A stretch of DNA of 64,000 bases, taken from NCBI GenBank assembly GCA_012861695.1, contig JAAOOA010000002.1, positions 25,460,898-25,524,897 of the forward strand, in the 5' to 3' direction. Below the pieces are notes generated by a model, which was not told the DNA's origin, searched no databases, and saw nothing but the letters and a program-made list of their open reading frames with translations. Position numbers and translations under genes: made by a program. The DNA is from Trematomus loennbergii. Its lineage: Eukaryota; Chordata; Actinopteri; Perciformes; Nototheniidae. Below are positions 11,193 through 20,722 of this stretch, piece by piece. Numbering within the stretch: the stretch's first letter is position 1; each line of letters begins with the position of its first letter.

Positions 11193-12015
11193 AGTATGGG
11201 TGGTGAGGAGTTCCTTGAGGTAGGGAGGGGCAGTGCCATGGACACACTGGTGGGTGAGGACGGAGACCTTGAATTCTATCCTCAGTTCTACGGGTAGCCA
11301 GTGCAGTGCTTTAAGGATGGGGGTGATGTGGTCATATTTGCGCACCCTCATCAGGATCCTAGCAGCGCTGTTCTGTATGTACTGGAGCTTCCGGATGCTT
11401 TTGTTAGGGATCCCGATGAGGAGTGCATTGCAGTAGTCCAGCCTGGAGGAGACAAAGGCGTGGACCAGCTTTTCGGCGTCGGACAGAGTGAGTGTGGGGC
11501 GGAGTTTGGCGATGTTCCTGAGGTGATAGAAGGAGTTCTTGCACAGCTGTTTAATGTGGGCCTCAAAGGTGAGATGGGCGTCCATTTTAACACCCAGGTT
11601 GGTGACTATTGAGGTGAGGGTAATGTCCTGGCCGGAGAAGGTGATGGTGGTGATGGTGGATGACTGAACCTGGTGTGGGGTGCCAACTATAATGGCTTCG
11701 GTCTTGGAGCTGTTGAGTTTCAGGAAGTTTTGCTTCATCCACGCCTGTATCTCCTCCAGGCAGGCAGTGAGTGTGGGTGAAGGCAGGGCTGCAGAGGAGG
11801 TGGGGTTGATCCTGAGGTACAGTTGGGTATCATCAGCGTAACAGTGGAATGATACTCCATGTCGGCTGATGATAGAGCCAAGGGGGAGCATGTAGAGTGT
11901 GAAGAGGGTGGGGCCGAGAACTGATCCCTGAGGGACACCACAGGTGACGTTGTGGGTACCCGACTCAGCCTCGCCCAAGGAGACGTACTCTGTTCTCCCG
12001 GTGAGGTAAGATCTG
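11193..12015 (-). mobile_element. LINE reverse-transcriptase fragment in the palindrome centre
   Basis: The minus strand has an open frame of 295 residues (12065-11178), of which the LINE part carries GVPQGSVLGP, the catalytic YADDTQLY box, LNSSKTEAI and the DYCNALLIGIPNKSI / LQYIQNSAARIL region. These mark the C-terminal half of a non-LTR reverse transcriptase of the L2/CR1/Rex1 group. The N-terminal half, endonuclease and 3' tail are absent. The first residues of the open frame (12015-12065) are read through flanking DNA. It occupies the spacer exactly between the two palindrome arms and has no inverted partner. Confidence 0.85.
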
Positions 12016-12343
12016 AAAAAAAAATACCTTATATTTAACGAATAGGACCAGACTGGGAAGAACATTGCTTAGAATTCCGCATTTTATGACCCAGTAAACC
12101 CACAAAAAGTGATGATAGTAAGCAAACAAAGCAGAGTAGACTGACCTCCAGGTGCCTCGACAGTGGTGACCTTTGAAGTTAAAGATAGCGATATGCTGCC
12201 ATCTACAGGCTTCTATGTGCACTGACCCCACTCTGTAAAAAAGAGCACATTTCTATCATTTAACATTTAACTGCAAGAAACACATATTTTCACCATTATA
12301 TCAAAGTTAGTCAAATACTTTCATCAATGGAATATTCTGCATG
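12016..12343. repeat. diverged extra copy of the arm-proximal repeat module
   Basis: The sequence resembles 12440-12690 in direct orientation: shared blocks include AATAGGACCAGACT, GATGATAGTAAGCAAACAAA, GGTGCCTCGACAGTGGTGA and CTGACCCCACTCTGTAAAA. It is visibly more diverged from that copy than the palindrome arms are from each other, so it predates arm formation or escaped homogenisation. Confidence 0.6.
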
Positions 12344-13372
12344 TTCAAAATCCAACTAGTTAGTAAGTCCTGCCATTGAACAATGTTATTTGTTTAAGTA
12401 TCTACAGTGGTTATTATTACAATCCAATACATTTTTTGGCCTAAAATACTTTATATTTAATGAATAGGACCAGACTAGGAAGACAATCAAAAAACATTTC
12501 AAAAAGTGATTGATGATAGTAAGCAAACAAAGCAGCAGCCTGATCTCTAGGTGCCTCGACAGTGGTGATCTTTTAATTTAAAGATAGTGCTTTGCTGCCA
12601 TCTGCAGGCTTCTAGTGTACTGACCCCACTCTGTAAAACAGCACATTTCTGTCTAAAACTACATCGCAATTACAAGAAAGTGTGATCCGACAGTATTTGC
12701 AACAGTTCTTTGCCCCAGTCCATGTGAAGCTTATTAAAAATAATATTATTTTCAGGCTCAGAAGAATATATATATAAATGTTACTGCTGCTGAAAAAAAA
12801 CCCTGATAGCCTACATTCCCAAACATTTAACTAAATCTTAAAAATGTGATTATTATTCAAATCTTAAAACGGTCCAGGAATAATTTTAAATCATAATTAT
12901 TTAAATGAAAAGAAGAATAGTTGTTGTGTTGCTGTTTATTGTAAATAAGGGACAAGCAGCTACACTTTGGTAAAGGTTTATGCATGTTTATGCTGTAACT
13001 TTCTTAATATTTAAAAGCCATGAGAATTAAGGTTAATAATTTCTTCAAATTTTTGTTGATATTGAGGTCAATTTACTGTAAAAAGTGGGCTGCCATACCA
13101 TACAGTATAATAGTAGCACTATACAAAATCTCATCAACAGTATCATGTGTCTGAAAAAATATTAAAAGACTTTCATTATTGGAATATTCTGCATGTTCAA
13201 AGTCATTTAGTACGGCCATTGAACAATGTGAATTAATAAAAATACAAAAGGTATGTACAGTGGTTATTACAATCCCATTTTTCTTTTTATTAATTATCTA
13301 AATGAATCATTTTAAAAGTAGCCATTTTATTAGCCGTGTACTTCAGAGAAGGGGATGAGCTACAGTGGCACA

Positions 13373-13442
13373 GGTTTTTGCACAGTGGTGTTTCACTGTG
13401 TCTACGGGGGCAGCCACAGTGATTGACACAGTTACAAAAACC
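13373..13442 (+). other. IGHD: IGHD-like segment R-D1
   Basis: Nonamer GGTTTTTGC (13373-13381, one mismatch), 12-bp spacer, heptamer CACTGTG (13394-13400), 14-bp core TCTACGGGGGCAGC (13401-13414), heptamer CACAGTG (13415-13421), 12-bp spacer, nonamer ACAAAAACC (13434-13442). It is the most central D of the right arm and mirrors 10097-10166. Confidence 0.86.
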
Positions 13443-14058
13443 TCTGGCAAAGCTCCGTAAACTTTAGATGAAAGATATGCAAACAATTATAGGAAGCTGT
13501 GACTTGAAGAAAATAGAGTGAGTTTGAATACATTTCACAAACGTAGTACTTAAGAATTAATAATATGCACATTGTTATAACATTTTATTGCATTACCCTG
13601 TCATTGCTGCTACATCTGCTTTTATTTATTTATTTATTTGTGTCTATTTTCATTACTGCAGTGAGAGATGCCAAAGAAATGTCGTTAAACTTTGTATGAT
13701 GACAACAAAGATATATTCTGTTCTATAAAAGACTGGGCAGTATTTTTAAATATGATAAACAGGATGATATACCTGTACCAAAATATAATGAGTATGAAAA
13801 TATGTAATCTTCTGTCAGAGCCTATTTTCCATGTTTCATGCAATGTGTTTCTCATTCACATGTATACTTAGTTTGTATATGCATTTTCTTTTATAACTGT
13901 ATTAGTGAAACTCATATTTTTTACATTATTAAAAAAACTAAACAAAAGGAGACACTTGTACAGGTGATTCTGTTCTAGGATTAAATCGTAAAATCATCAA
14001 CTAAAATGAAAGGGTTCAAAGCAAGTGTGAGTGTTGTGACAGCCAGTGTGCTGGGTGG

Positions 14059-14107
14059 AGTTTTTGTATGGAGTCATATCACAGTGCAGAATATAGCAAC
14101 CACAGTG
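14059..14107 (+). other. IGHD: IGHD-like segment R-D2 with 3' RSS split by a transposon
   Basis: Nonamer AGTTTTTGT (14059-14067), 12-bp spacer, heptamer CACAGTG (14080-14086; position-4 variant in this orientation), 14-bp core CAGAATATAGCAAC (14087-14100), heptamer CACAGTG (14101-14107). The 3' spacer is interrupted after seven bases by the hAT element at 14115. The remaining spacer and the nonamer ACAAAAACC reappear at 15248-15269. As it stands the 3' signal has no correctly spaced nonamer, so 3' joining should be crippled. Confidence 0.8.
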
Positions 14108-14114
14108 ATACATT

Positions 14115-15247
14115 CAGGGCTCGAGCTTAAGGACCTCCCGTCGTCCCGGGGCCGAAGAAAATCGGGTCGGGGAGGATACAAATTAATTTTGGGACGAATT
14201 TGGGACGAGAGTTAAAATAAAAATACCCTGCTAACTCTACTACGAACGGCGATGAAAATGAAACTGACTGCACGTTTTGTGTAGCACACAGTTATTAAAC
14301 CTCCTTGTCAACATAAACACACACAAAGCATTTAGCAACCCGCGAAATACACACACACACAGTACGTATAGCTACAGCTGTCAGCCAGCCGTACAGCTGT
14401 GATGTAACTACCATTTTTTTACCCCGGAGCGGTGCGGAGAAACGAAACTTAACTTATGAAGCAGCTTTTGACGGCGCGCTATGCATGGGGCACCCGAGAG
14501 GGGGTTTCCAGACATGTCATTGCAGCTGAGATGAGAACTCTCCATCGCATGTAGTCCTTAGCAATATGCTGCGCCTCTCCCCATGTAGGGATGGGTACCG
14601 AGCCCCGGTATTAAACGGGCCCCGGGCCGGAATTATTAAAGACAGTGGTAGAGACATTTAAAACATATATGTCATATGTATTATTGCTACATGAACATTA
14701 TATTGCAGTTTTAGTTTCGCCAACTCCGTTTCTAATATGCAATAAGACTACAAAATGCGTCTATGATGTATTTTCGATCTTATTTTCGATCTTTCCAATC
14801 CAGACGAGAGAGCTCTCTCCTGTGTGCGAGGGGGCGGGGCAGTTTGTAAAGGTCTCCTGACTGTGTTACAGACTGTCATCCTGGTTAGTGGTTACTCTGG
14901 GTTCTGTCTTCAGGACAGAGTGTTGGATTTTGTTGTTAATCGGATGGGACTTGATTGGATTCAATATTAGAGCAACTTTCTCGCTTGTGTGTTTTTTTTA
15001 AATATATTTGGCCTTTGTTTATGTGTTTGACTGATTGACTCAAATAAAAAGGTTGATGAATTATCATCTAATGATTTGTATGATGTTTTATTTATGTTAA
15101 AGGTCACTTTGAATGATTTTAACTAATGATAATGTAGAAAAACAAATATTTTAAATTCGGGACGGTCCACATTAATTTCGGGACGGCTTAGATTGTATTT
15201 CGGGACGGTTCCGGGAGGATGGTGAAAAAAGTTAGTCGAGAGCCCTG
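14115..15247. mobile_element. hAT-type element inserted in the R-D2 recombination signal
   Basis: The 1133-bp insert starts CAGGGCTCGAG and ends CGAGAGCCCTG. It is flanked by an exact 8-bp duplication, GATACATT (14107-14114 and 15248-15255), the hAT hallmark. Removing the insert and one octamer restores a 12-bp spacer identical to that of R-D4 and R-D6. A nested hAT-like end (TAGGGATGGGTACCGAG) lies at about 14587. No intact transposase was found. Confidence 0.85.
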
Positions 15248-15260
15248 GATACATTGTGTG

Positions 15261-15269
15261 ACAAAAACC
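15261..15269 (+). other. displaced R-D2 3' nonamer
   Basis: ACAAAAACC preceded by GATACATTGTGTG is the second half of the R-D2 3' signal, now about 1.15 kb away from its heptamer. Confidence 0.8.
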
Positions 15270-15578
15270 CCTTTCCACTGGAGGACATGTGGTGCTAATA
15301 AGGAAACCAGGAGGTGAGATATGTGACCTACATAACCTCCTCATGAAAAGCACAGATGTATGATAATTGAAAATAATGTGATCAACTACATAGGATTTTG
15401 TTAGGCAACATTGGCTTATAAATTACCTTACAAAAAACGATTCAGAATTTGGTAAGGATGGTAAAAGGAATTTGCTTTGATGTTTAAAAAAGATACATAA
15501 ATAACACCAAAAGAGAAAGTCGGTGAAAAATAAGAGCAGAAAAAAGGGAGAGAAATACAATGCACTGTATCAAGCAAC

Positions 15579-15648
15579 GGTTTTTGTATGAGCGTGTGGC
15601 ACTGTGGATGGGATGGCAACCACAGTGATATTGGGCAATACAAAAACC
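15579..15648 (+). other. IGHD: IGHD-like segment R-D3, perfect RSS
   Basis: Nonamer GGTTTTTGT (15579-15587), 12-bp spacer, heptamer CACTGTG (15600-15606), 14-bp core GATGGGATGGCAAC (15607-15620), heptamer CACAGTG (15621-15627), 12-bp spacer, nonamer ACAAAAACC (15640-15648). All four signal elements match consensus. Confidence 0.88.
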
Positions 15649-15655
15649 TGAACTA

Positions 15656-16085
15656 CAGGGTTCACACACTTTTTCACCAATGATTTTCAATTACTTTTCC
15701 ATGACCTTTACCTCATTTTCCATGACCAAAAATATTACTTTTTCTCAGCGGTACCACTGAAAATTGTTTATTTTAACATGGAACAGGAAAATAAGGTCTG
15801 CATATGAAACATGTTGTGCCTATCTAAAACAAATCAAATAGTAGGCTTACTAGCATCTACGGGCTAAAGCAACTGTAGACTAGAGGGCGTGATTGTAAAA
15901 ATCTCACCAGCAAAATACCTCGACAGTTAAATGCCATTTTACGTTTCATTACTATACGATACAGTGTTTATTATCATTATAGTATTACTATTTCGGCGAT
16001 TAGATCAAATTCTAATTATATTTGATGCAACTTTAGTTACATTTCCATGACTTTTCCAGGTTTTTAATGACCCTTACAAACCCTG
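15656..16085. mobile_element. non-autonomous DNA transposon with CAGGGTT termini (right arm)
   Basis: It runs from CAGGGTTCACACAC to CAAACCCTG between R-D3 and R-D4. The paralogous position after R-D5 (about 17063) lacks it, so it inserted into one copy of the duplicated D unit. It mirrors 7972-8396. Confidence 0.6.
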
Positions 16086-16605
16086 TAACTAAAATACTCA
16101 ATATCACTGTGCCTCAAGAAAGAGAAGATCAGGTAATCCCCCCAAATCCCTTGAATCTAAAGCAAGGTGATATTAAATGTACAAGTGGCAGTTTAAATTA
16201 AATATATGAGGAATTATGTTTAAAAAAAATGTTTCAGAAAAAAGCTTGACCTACCAACATACAGTGTTAATAACACCTTTCTGCTGGGTTAACCCACACT
16301 TTGGACACCATGCCTGAATACAATATCCCCAGTTTGAAATATGAATAATCCTGTCAGAGCCTTTTGATCTTACATGCTTGAGTAATTCTGCTTCTCATTT
16401 AATTTAGGAGGATATTACACACTTTTGTTAGCACCATTCCCATAATTTATAGCCATTGTTCAGGTGTATATGCAACACGACAGATGAAGAAAAGAAAAGA
16501 TTAGAAAACTATTGCTCTGATGGTTCCTTTTACAAGATTAGATTATAAGATTACAAACACAGAGCAACATGTGTGTGTTGTCATGTCAGTCAGTGTACTG
16601 GGTGG

Positions 16606-16673
16606 AGTTTTTGTATGGAGTCATATCACAGTGCAGTATAGCAACCACAGTGATACATTGTGTGACAAAAACC
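16606..16673 (+). other. IGHD: IGHD-like segment R-D4
   Basis: Nonamer AGTTTTTGT (16606-16614), 12-bp spacer, heptamer CACAGTG (16627-16633, position-4 variant in this orientation), 12-bp core CAGTATAGCAAC (16634-16645), heptamer CACAGTG (16646-16652), 12-bp spacer, nonamer ACAAAAACC (16665-16673). The core differs from R-D2 by loss of two bases. It has no left-arm partner. Confidence 0.85.
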
Positions 16674-16990
16674 CCTTTCCACTGGAGGACATGTGGTGCT
16701 AATAAGGAAACCAGGAGGTGAGATATGTGACCTACATAACCTCCTCATGAGAAGCACAGATGTATGATAATTGAAAATAATGTGATCAATTACATAGGAT
16801 TTTGTTAGGCAACATTGGCTTATAAATTACCTTACAAAAAACTAGTCAGAATTTGGTAAGGATGGTAAAAGGAATTTGCTTTGATGTTTAAATGTACATA
16901 AATAACAGCAAAAGAGAAAGCAAAAAATAAAAGATAAAAGCAGATATTGGAAAAAAAGGGAGAGAAATACAATGCACTGTATCAAGCAAG

Positions 16991-17060
16991 GGTTTTTGTA
17001 TGAGCATGTAGCACTGTGGATCGTATGGGCACCACAGTGATATTGGGCAATACAAAAACC
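16991..17060 (+). other. IGHD: IGHD-like segment R-D5
   Basis: Nonamer GGTTTTTGT (16991-16999), 12-bp spacer, heptamer CACTGTG (17012-17018), 14-bp core GATCGTATGGGCAC (17019-17032), heptamer CACAGTG (17033-17039), 12-bp spacer, nonamer ACAAAAACC (17052-17060). It is a diverged paralogue of R-D3 with intact signals. It has no left-arm partner. Confidence 0.87.
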
Positions 17061-17253
17061 TGAACTAAAATACTCAATATCACTGTGCGTCAAGAAAGAG
17101 AAGATCAGGTAATCCCCCCAAATCCCTTGAATCTAAAGCAAGGTGATATTAAAAAACTATTGCACTGATGGTTCCTTTTACAAGATTAGATTATAAGATT
17201 ACAAACACAGAGCAACATGTGTGTGTTGTCATGTCAGTCAGTGTACTGGGTGG

Positions 17254-17326
17254 AGTTTTTGTATGGAGTTGTATCACAGTGCTCTATATAGCGGCTCCCA
17301 CAGTGATACATTGTGTGACAAAAACC
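17254..17326 (+). other. IGHD: IGHD-like segment R-D6
   Basis: Nonamer AGTTTTTGT (17254-17262), 12-bp spacer, heptamer CACAGTG (17275-17281, position-4 variant), 17-bp core CTCTATATAGCGGCTCC (17282-17298), heptamer CACAGTG (17299-17305), 12-bp spacer, nonamer ACAAAAACC (17318-17326). It is the outermost D of the right arm. J segments would be expected beyond it on the plus strand but none was seen. Confidence 0.85.
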
Positions 17327-18729
17327 CCTTTTCAAACCCTAGGGTCAGGGATTGCTTTAGGTAGACCACAATATTAATGATATCAACCTCTCGTACAATA
17401 TATGGACAAGTGCCAAATCATTTTGATGTAATCGACCTACTGCCCAACGCTACAATGCAAGACCCTTTCTGTGTGTAAACAAAATGACATGAGTTTTATT
17501 TTGTGATTTATCAAATGTATAGTAAGCCTGCTGTTGCTTTGCATTTTTGTGTGAAAAAGGTATAACCATATAGTAACCACATGTCTGTTCAGGAATGAAA
17601 GACTGTATTTTTCTAAATGTTTAATATTTATTTATATCCAAGTACCTAAGGATATACACATACCCAAGTATCCCATTTTCCTTTCATATTTATGAAGTTG
17701 TAGGTGAAATTGTTATTTAGATTAAGCTATTGTTGTTATTATTATTTACCTATTGGACCAATCATTATTCCCAAAAATGCAAGAAGTGCAATTAGGTGTT
17801 TTGAGATATTGTAGAAGCATGACTTGTCAACAAGTTACCTACAATAATCTTTTAGGAAGATATCGGAAAACACTCTTGACTTTTATAAATATAAAAGCTG
17901 CAAATCTCAGAGAACAATGTCACTGTGTGTGCTGTGTGTGTGACCATTAAAGAGGGTTTCATCCCTCCCATTCGATCTATCTATTTTATTACCTGGCCCC
18001 TCCGTGGTGGTAGCCTGTCTCAGATCATCCCGCTGGGGCTGCTCCTCCTGCCCCACCTCTATGATGTGCACTGCTTCACGGGGGGGGTCTTCAGCACCTC
18101 CACCTGCACGGTGCTTGTCTCTGGCACCTGGCTCTCTGACGTCCCTGCCTCCTGCCCTACCTCTTTGGTGGTACACTGCTTCACGGGGGGGGTCTTCAGC
18201 ACCTCCACCTGCACAGTGCTTGTCTCTGACGTCCCTGCCTCCTGCCAGTTGTTTTCTGGTTCAGATGGGTCACAGGGTGTGAGGTTCAGCGTGACTGTCT
18301 CTTCCTCAGGATCTTCCGCAACCCCCTGGCCAGTGGAGTCCTGTGTCCAACCTGTGCAAGTTAAACAAATGTTGGTCTTGACTTGCTTAAGACAAAGAGG
18401 TTAACTCATATATCTAGAAATAAGAAATACAGCGTGCTTAAGGTATGTTCCAGACAGGGTCAAAAATATACTCGTCATGTCATAGGACTGTGTGCAGTCA
18501 AAGTTAATAGCAGTAATAGTGGTATTTATCCAGTCAACCATTTATGGTTTTGTTTTTGCGATATTATTCTTCCGATTTGTGTCTACATTCCATGTGATGT
18601 GATATGTCAATTTGTCGGTAGACAACATATAGACGTGTGCATGTATGTTCCCTTACATTATTTACATCCACACATTTTGTTCAGAATTGATAAGACTGAC
18701 GCAAACGTGTTTTGCATAAGTGCAATCAA

Positions 18730-18780
18730 ATAAGTAGCAAGTCGCTTTGGATAAAAACGTCTGCTAAATGTAATGTAAAG
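18730..18780 (+). repeat. L2-type 3' tail remnant (right arm)
   Basis: AAGTCGCTTTGGATAAAAACG followed by TCTGCTAAATG mirrors the tail at 5066-5112. Confidence 0.6.
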
Positions 18781-20346
18781 GGACCTCTGGATGCACTGGA
18801 TAACTGCTTTTGTTTACAACCCGAGAAACATGACCTTAATACAGAACTGCCAAACTGAATATGTGGTCAACTGGGATCGTCTTCATGTATTGTGCTCTTA
18901 CCATTAACCTCAAAACATTTCTCCCTTTTGGGCGTTGATAAAGCAAACAGTTTAGGAACGGTTTGCTAAAAGGAAATTGCTTAAGGGATGGCTCAAGCCT
19001 AAAACTACATTTCAGTCATCAAACCCAACTACCTTGACATTAACAACTTTCAATTTGTATACAATGAATGCGCAAGTGGTAGCACAATACCCCAAAATGG
19101 TTTTTCAAATTCAAGTAAACTTGCCTACCTATTTCCTGATAAATAACAGTTAAATGTCCACAAGTCCCCTCTGCAGAGTAAGCCATGTCTCATTAGGCTA
19201 CATACTCAGTGTTTAAAAATGTATTTATTGTATGTAGTTTGCTAAAATAATAAACAGTCAAACGTTGTCCATATCCCTAAATATTTTGCAGCTAAAAATA
19301 GTGACAGTTAACAGGTAGAAAGGATGTGTGTTAGTTGTCTCACAAAAATATAGTTTGCCAAACCCAAATAAATGGCTCGAATGACTGCTTTCTGGCTCAA
19401 AGGATAAATACTGGATCAAGTTGTTGTCCCACAAGATTTGGATGGATTGAAAACAGTCGCTGTAAGTTGTTGTTAACTTAACTGACTTTATTAAATGAGT
19501 TGATCCAAACTCATTCCATATAACTGTGTTGGTTATAAGGAAATGTTAAGCTCTCCAACGTTTATACTGTCAGGGAGGTAAGGACTCGTTGACTGAACAT
19601 GTTTTAGGGGTGAACCATCCCTAGAAGAGTTTAACATTGATACAAACATTTTGTGTACACAATACTGTGAACTGTGAAGATATAGTGCAAGCATCTCACC
19701 TTCACAAAGGAACTCATAAAAAGTGCCTATCTTGTCAAGGTAATCCTGGGCATAGGCGGTCAGTGTGCAGCGAGGGGTTAGGATTTCACATTTGACCTCC
19801 TTCTTCCTGGTCTCCTTGCCAAGAAGCAGCACTGGTTTAAAGCCAATGGCATGGAGTTTCTCAAGCTGTAATGACAAAATAATATATTTACTGTTTAAAG
19901 AAATGGAAAGGAAACAACTATATAACTACAACTATAACATTACTGATGACAGCATCTAGTTGTATGCCATTCATAAACCTAGATGCTGAGTTTAGCTTTT
20001 GCAGAATCATGTATTTACCAGGAAGGGTTACACAGTAGAAGCAGAAAATATTTATAGACAAACACAAAATACAAATAAATCAGTATCCTGAGTCCCAGTT
20101 CAAACCCTGATAATCTTAAAGTTAAAGTACAATAAGATGCAAATGTGTGACCACTCAACAATTAACAGTTAACACTTGTGTACACAATGAGTATTGCATA
20201 ATTAAAAATGTAACACAATCCAAGCATAGCTTGACACTGTTGAAATTGAAATTGCGTGCTGCAATGTAAAACGTTCCCGTATGTTGTGGCTGCAGTCGTA
20301 AGAGTAATATAGAGTAGTAACATACAATGATGTAGTCTTATTAAAG

Positions 20347-20722
20347 GTGGGGTAGGTACGTTTGAGAAACCGGCTCGAGATACACTTGTTATATTCCATG
20401 GAATGCTCTTAACATCCCGATAGCAATGAATATCTGAAGTGCTTTGACAAAAGATCCATAAAAGAATGTCATCTGTGGAAGCCGTAGTACTGTAAAAAGC
20501 ACGACCAATCATCTGAGCCGGCCCGGCTAAAATAACTGGATGGCCTACCTGCCTGTCAGCCTTCCATCTGTGCACAAACTTATCTCGTGCCCTCATTGGT
20601 CATGTGCGTGTTCGTGTGTGTTGGAGGAGGGGCTCTGTGAGGAAGTGGCAGATTTTCTCCGGTTGTGTATTTTCAAATTCTAGCACACTCAAGCTGGTTT
20701 CTCAAACTTACCTACCCTACCT
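20347..20722. mobile_element. TTAA-flanked MITE (right arm)
   Basis: This is the mirrored copy of the element at 3084-3459, flanked by TTAA on both sides (20343-20346 and 20723-20726). Its presence at the same place in both arms shows it predates arm duplication or was copied between arms. Confidence 0.72.

Larger units (their letters stand above)
16498..17377. repeat. tandem duplication (period about 648 bp) carrying D segments, right arm only
   Basis: The block starting GATGGTTCCTTTTACAAGAT at 16520 recurs at 17168, each followed by a D-like segment (R-D4, R-D6). The block holding R-D5 repeats the unit holding R-D3. The left arm has only one copy, at 7340-7560, so the duplication is specific to the right arm or was lost from the left. 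Confidence 0.8.

Noticed and set aside
11178..12065. A cellular gene at the palindrome centre
   Set aside because: The YADD box and GVPQGSVLGP identify a LINE reverse-transcriptase fragment, truncated at both ends.
16086..16115. Extra heptamers CACTGTG at 16097-16115 and 17080-17090
   Set aside because: No nonamer lies at 12 or 23 bp in the correct orientation; the nearby ACAAAAACC belongs to the adjacent D unit and points the wrong way.
7381..17326. T-cell receptor beta or delta D segments
   Set aside because: Those have one 12- and one 23-spacer signal. All intact units here have 12 bp on both sides.
7381..17326. Termini of a RAG/Transib-type transposon
   Set aside because: Signals occur as close outward-facing pairs around variable 12-17 bp cores, with no 23-spacer partner, no 5-bp duplications and no RAG-like gene.
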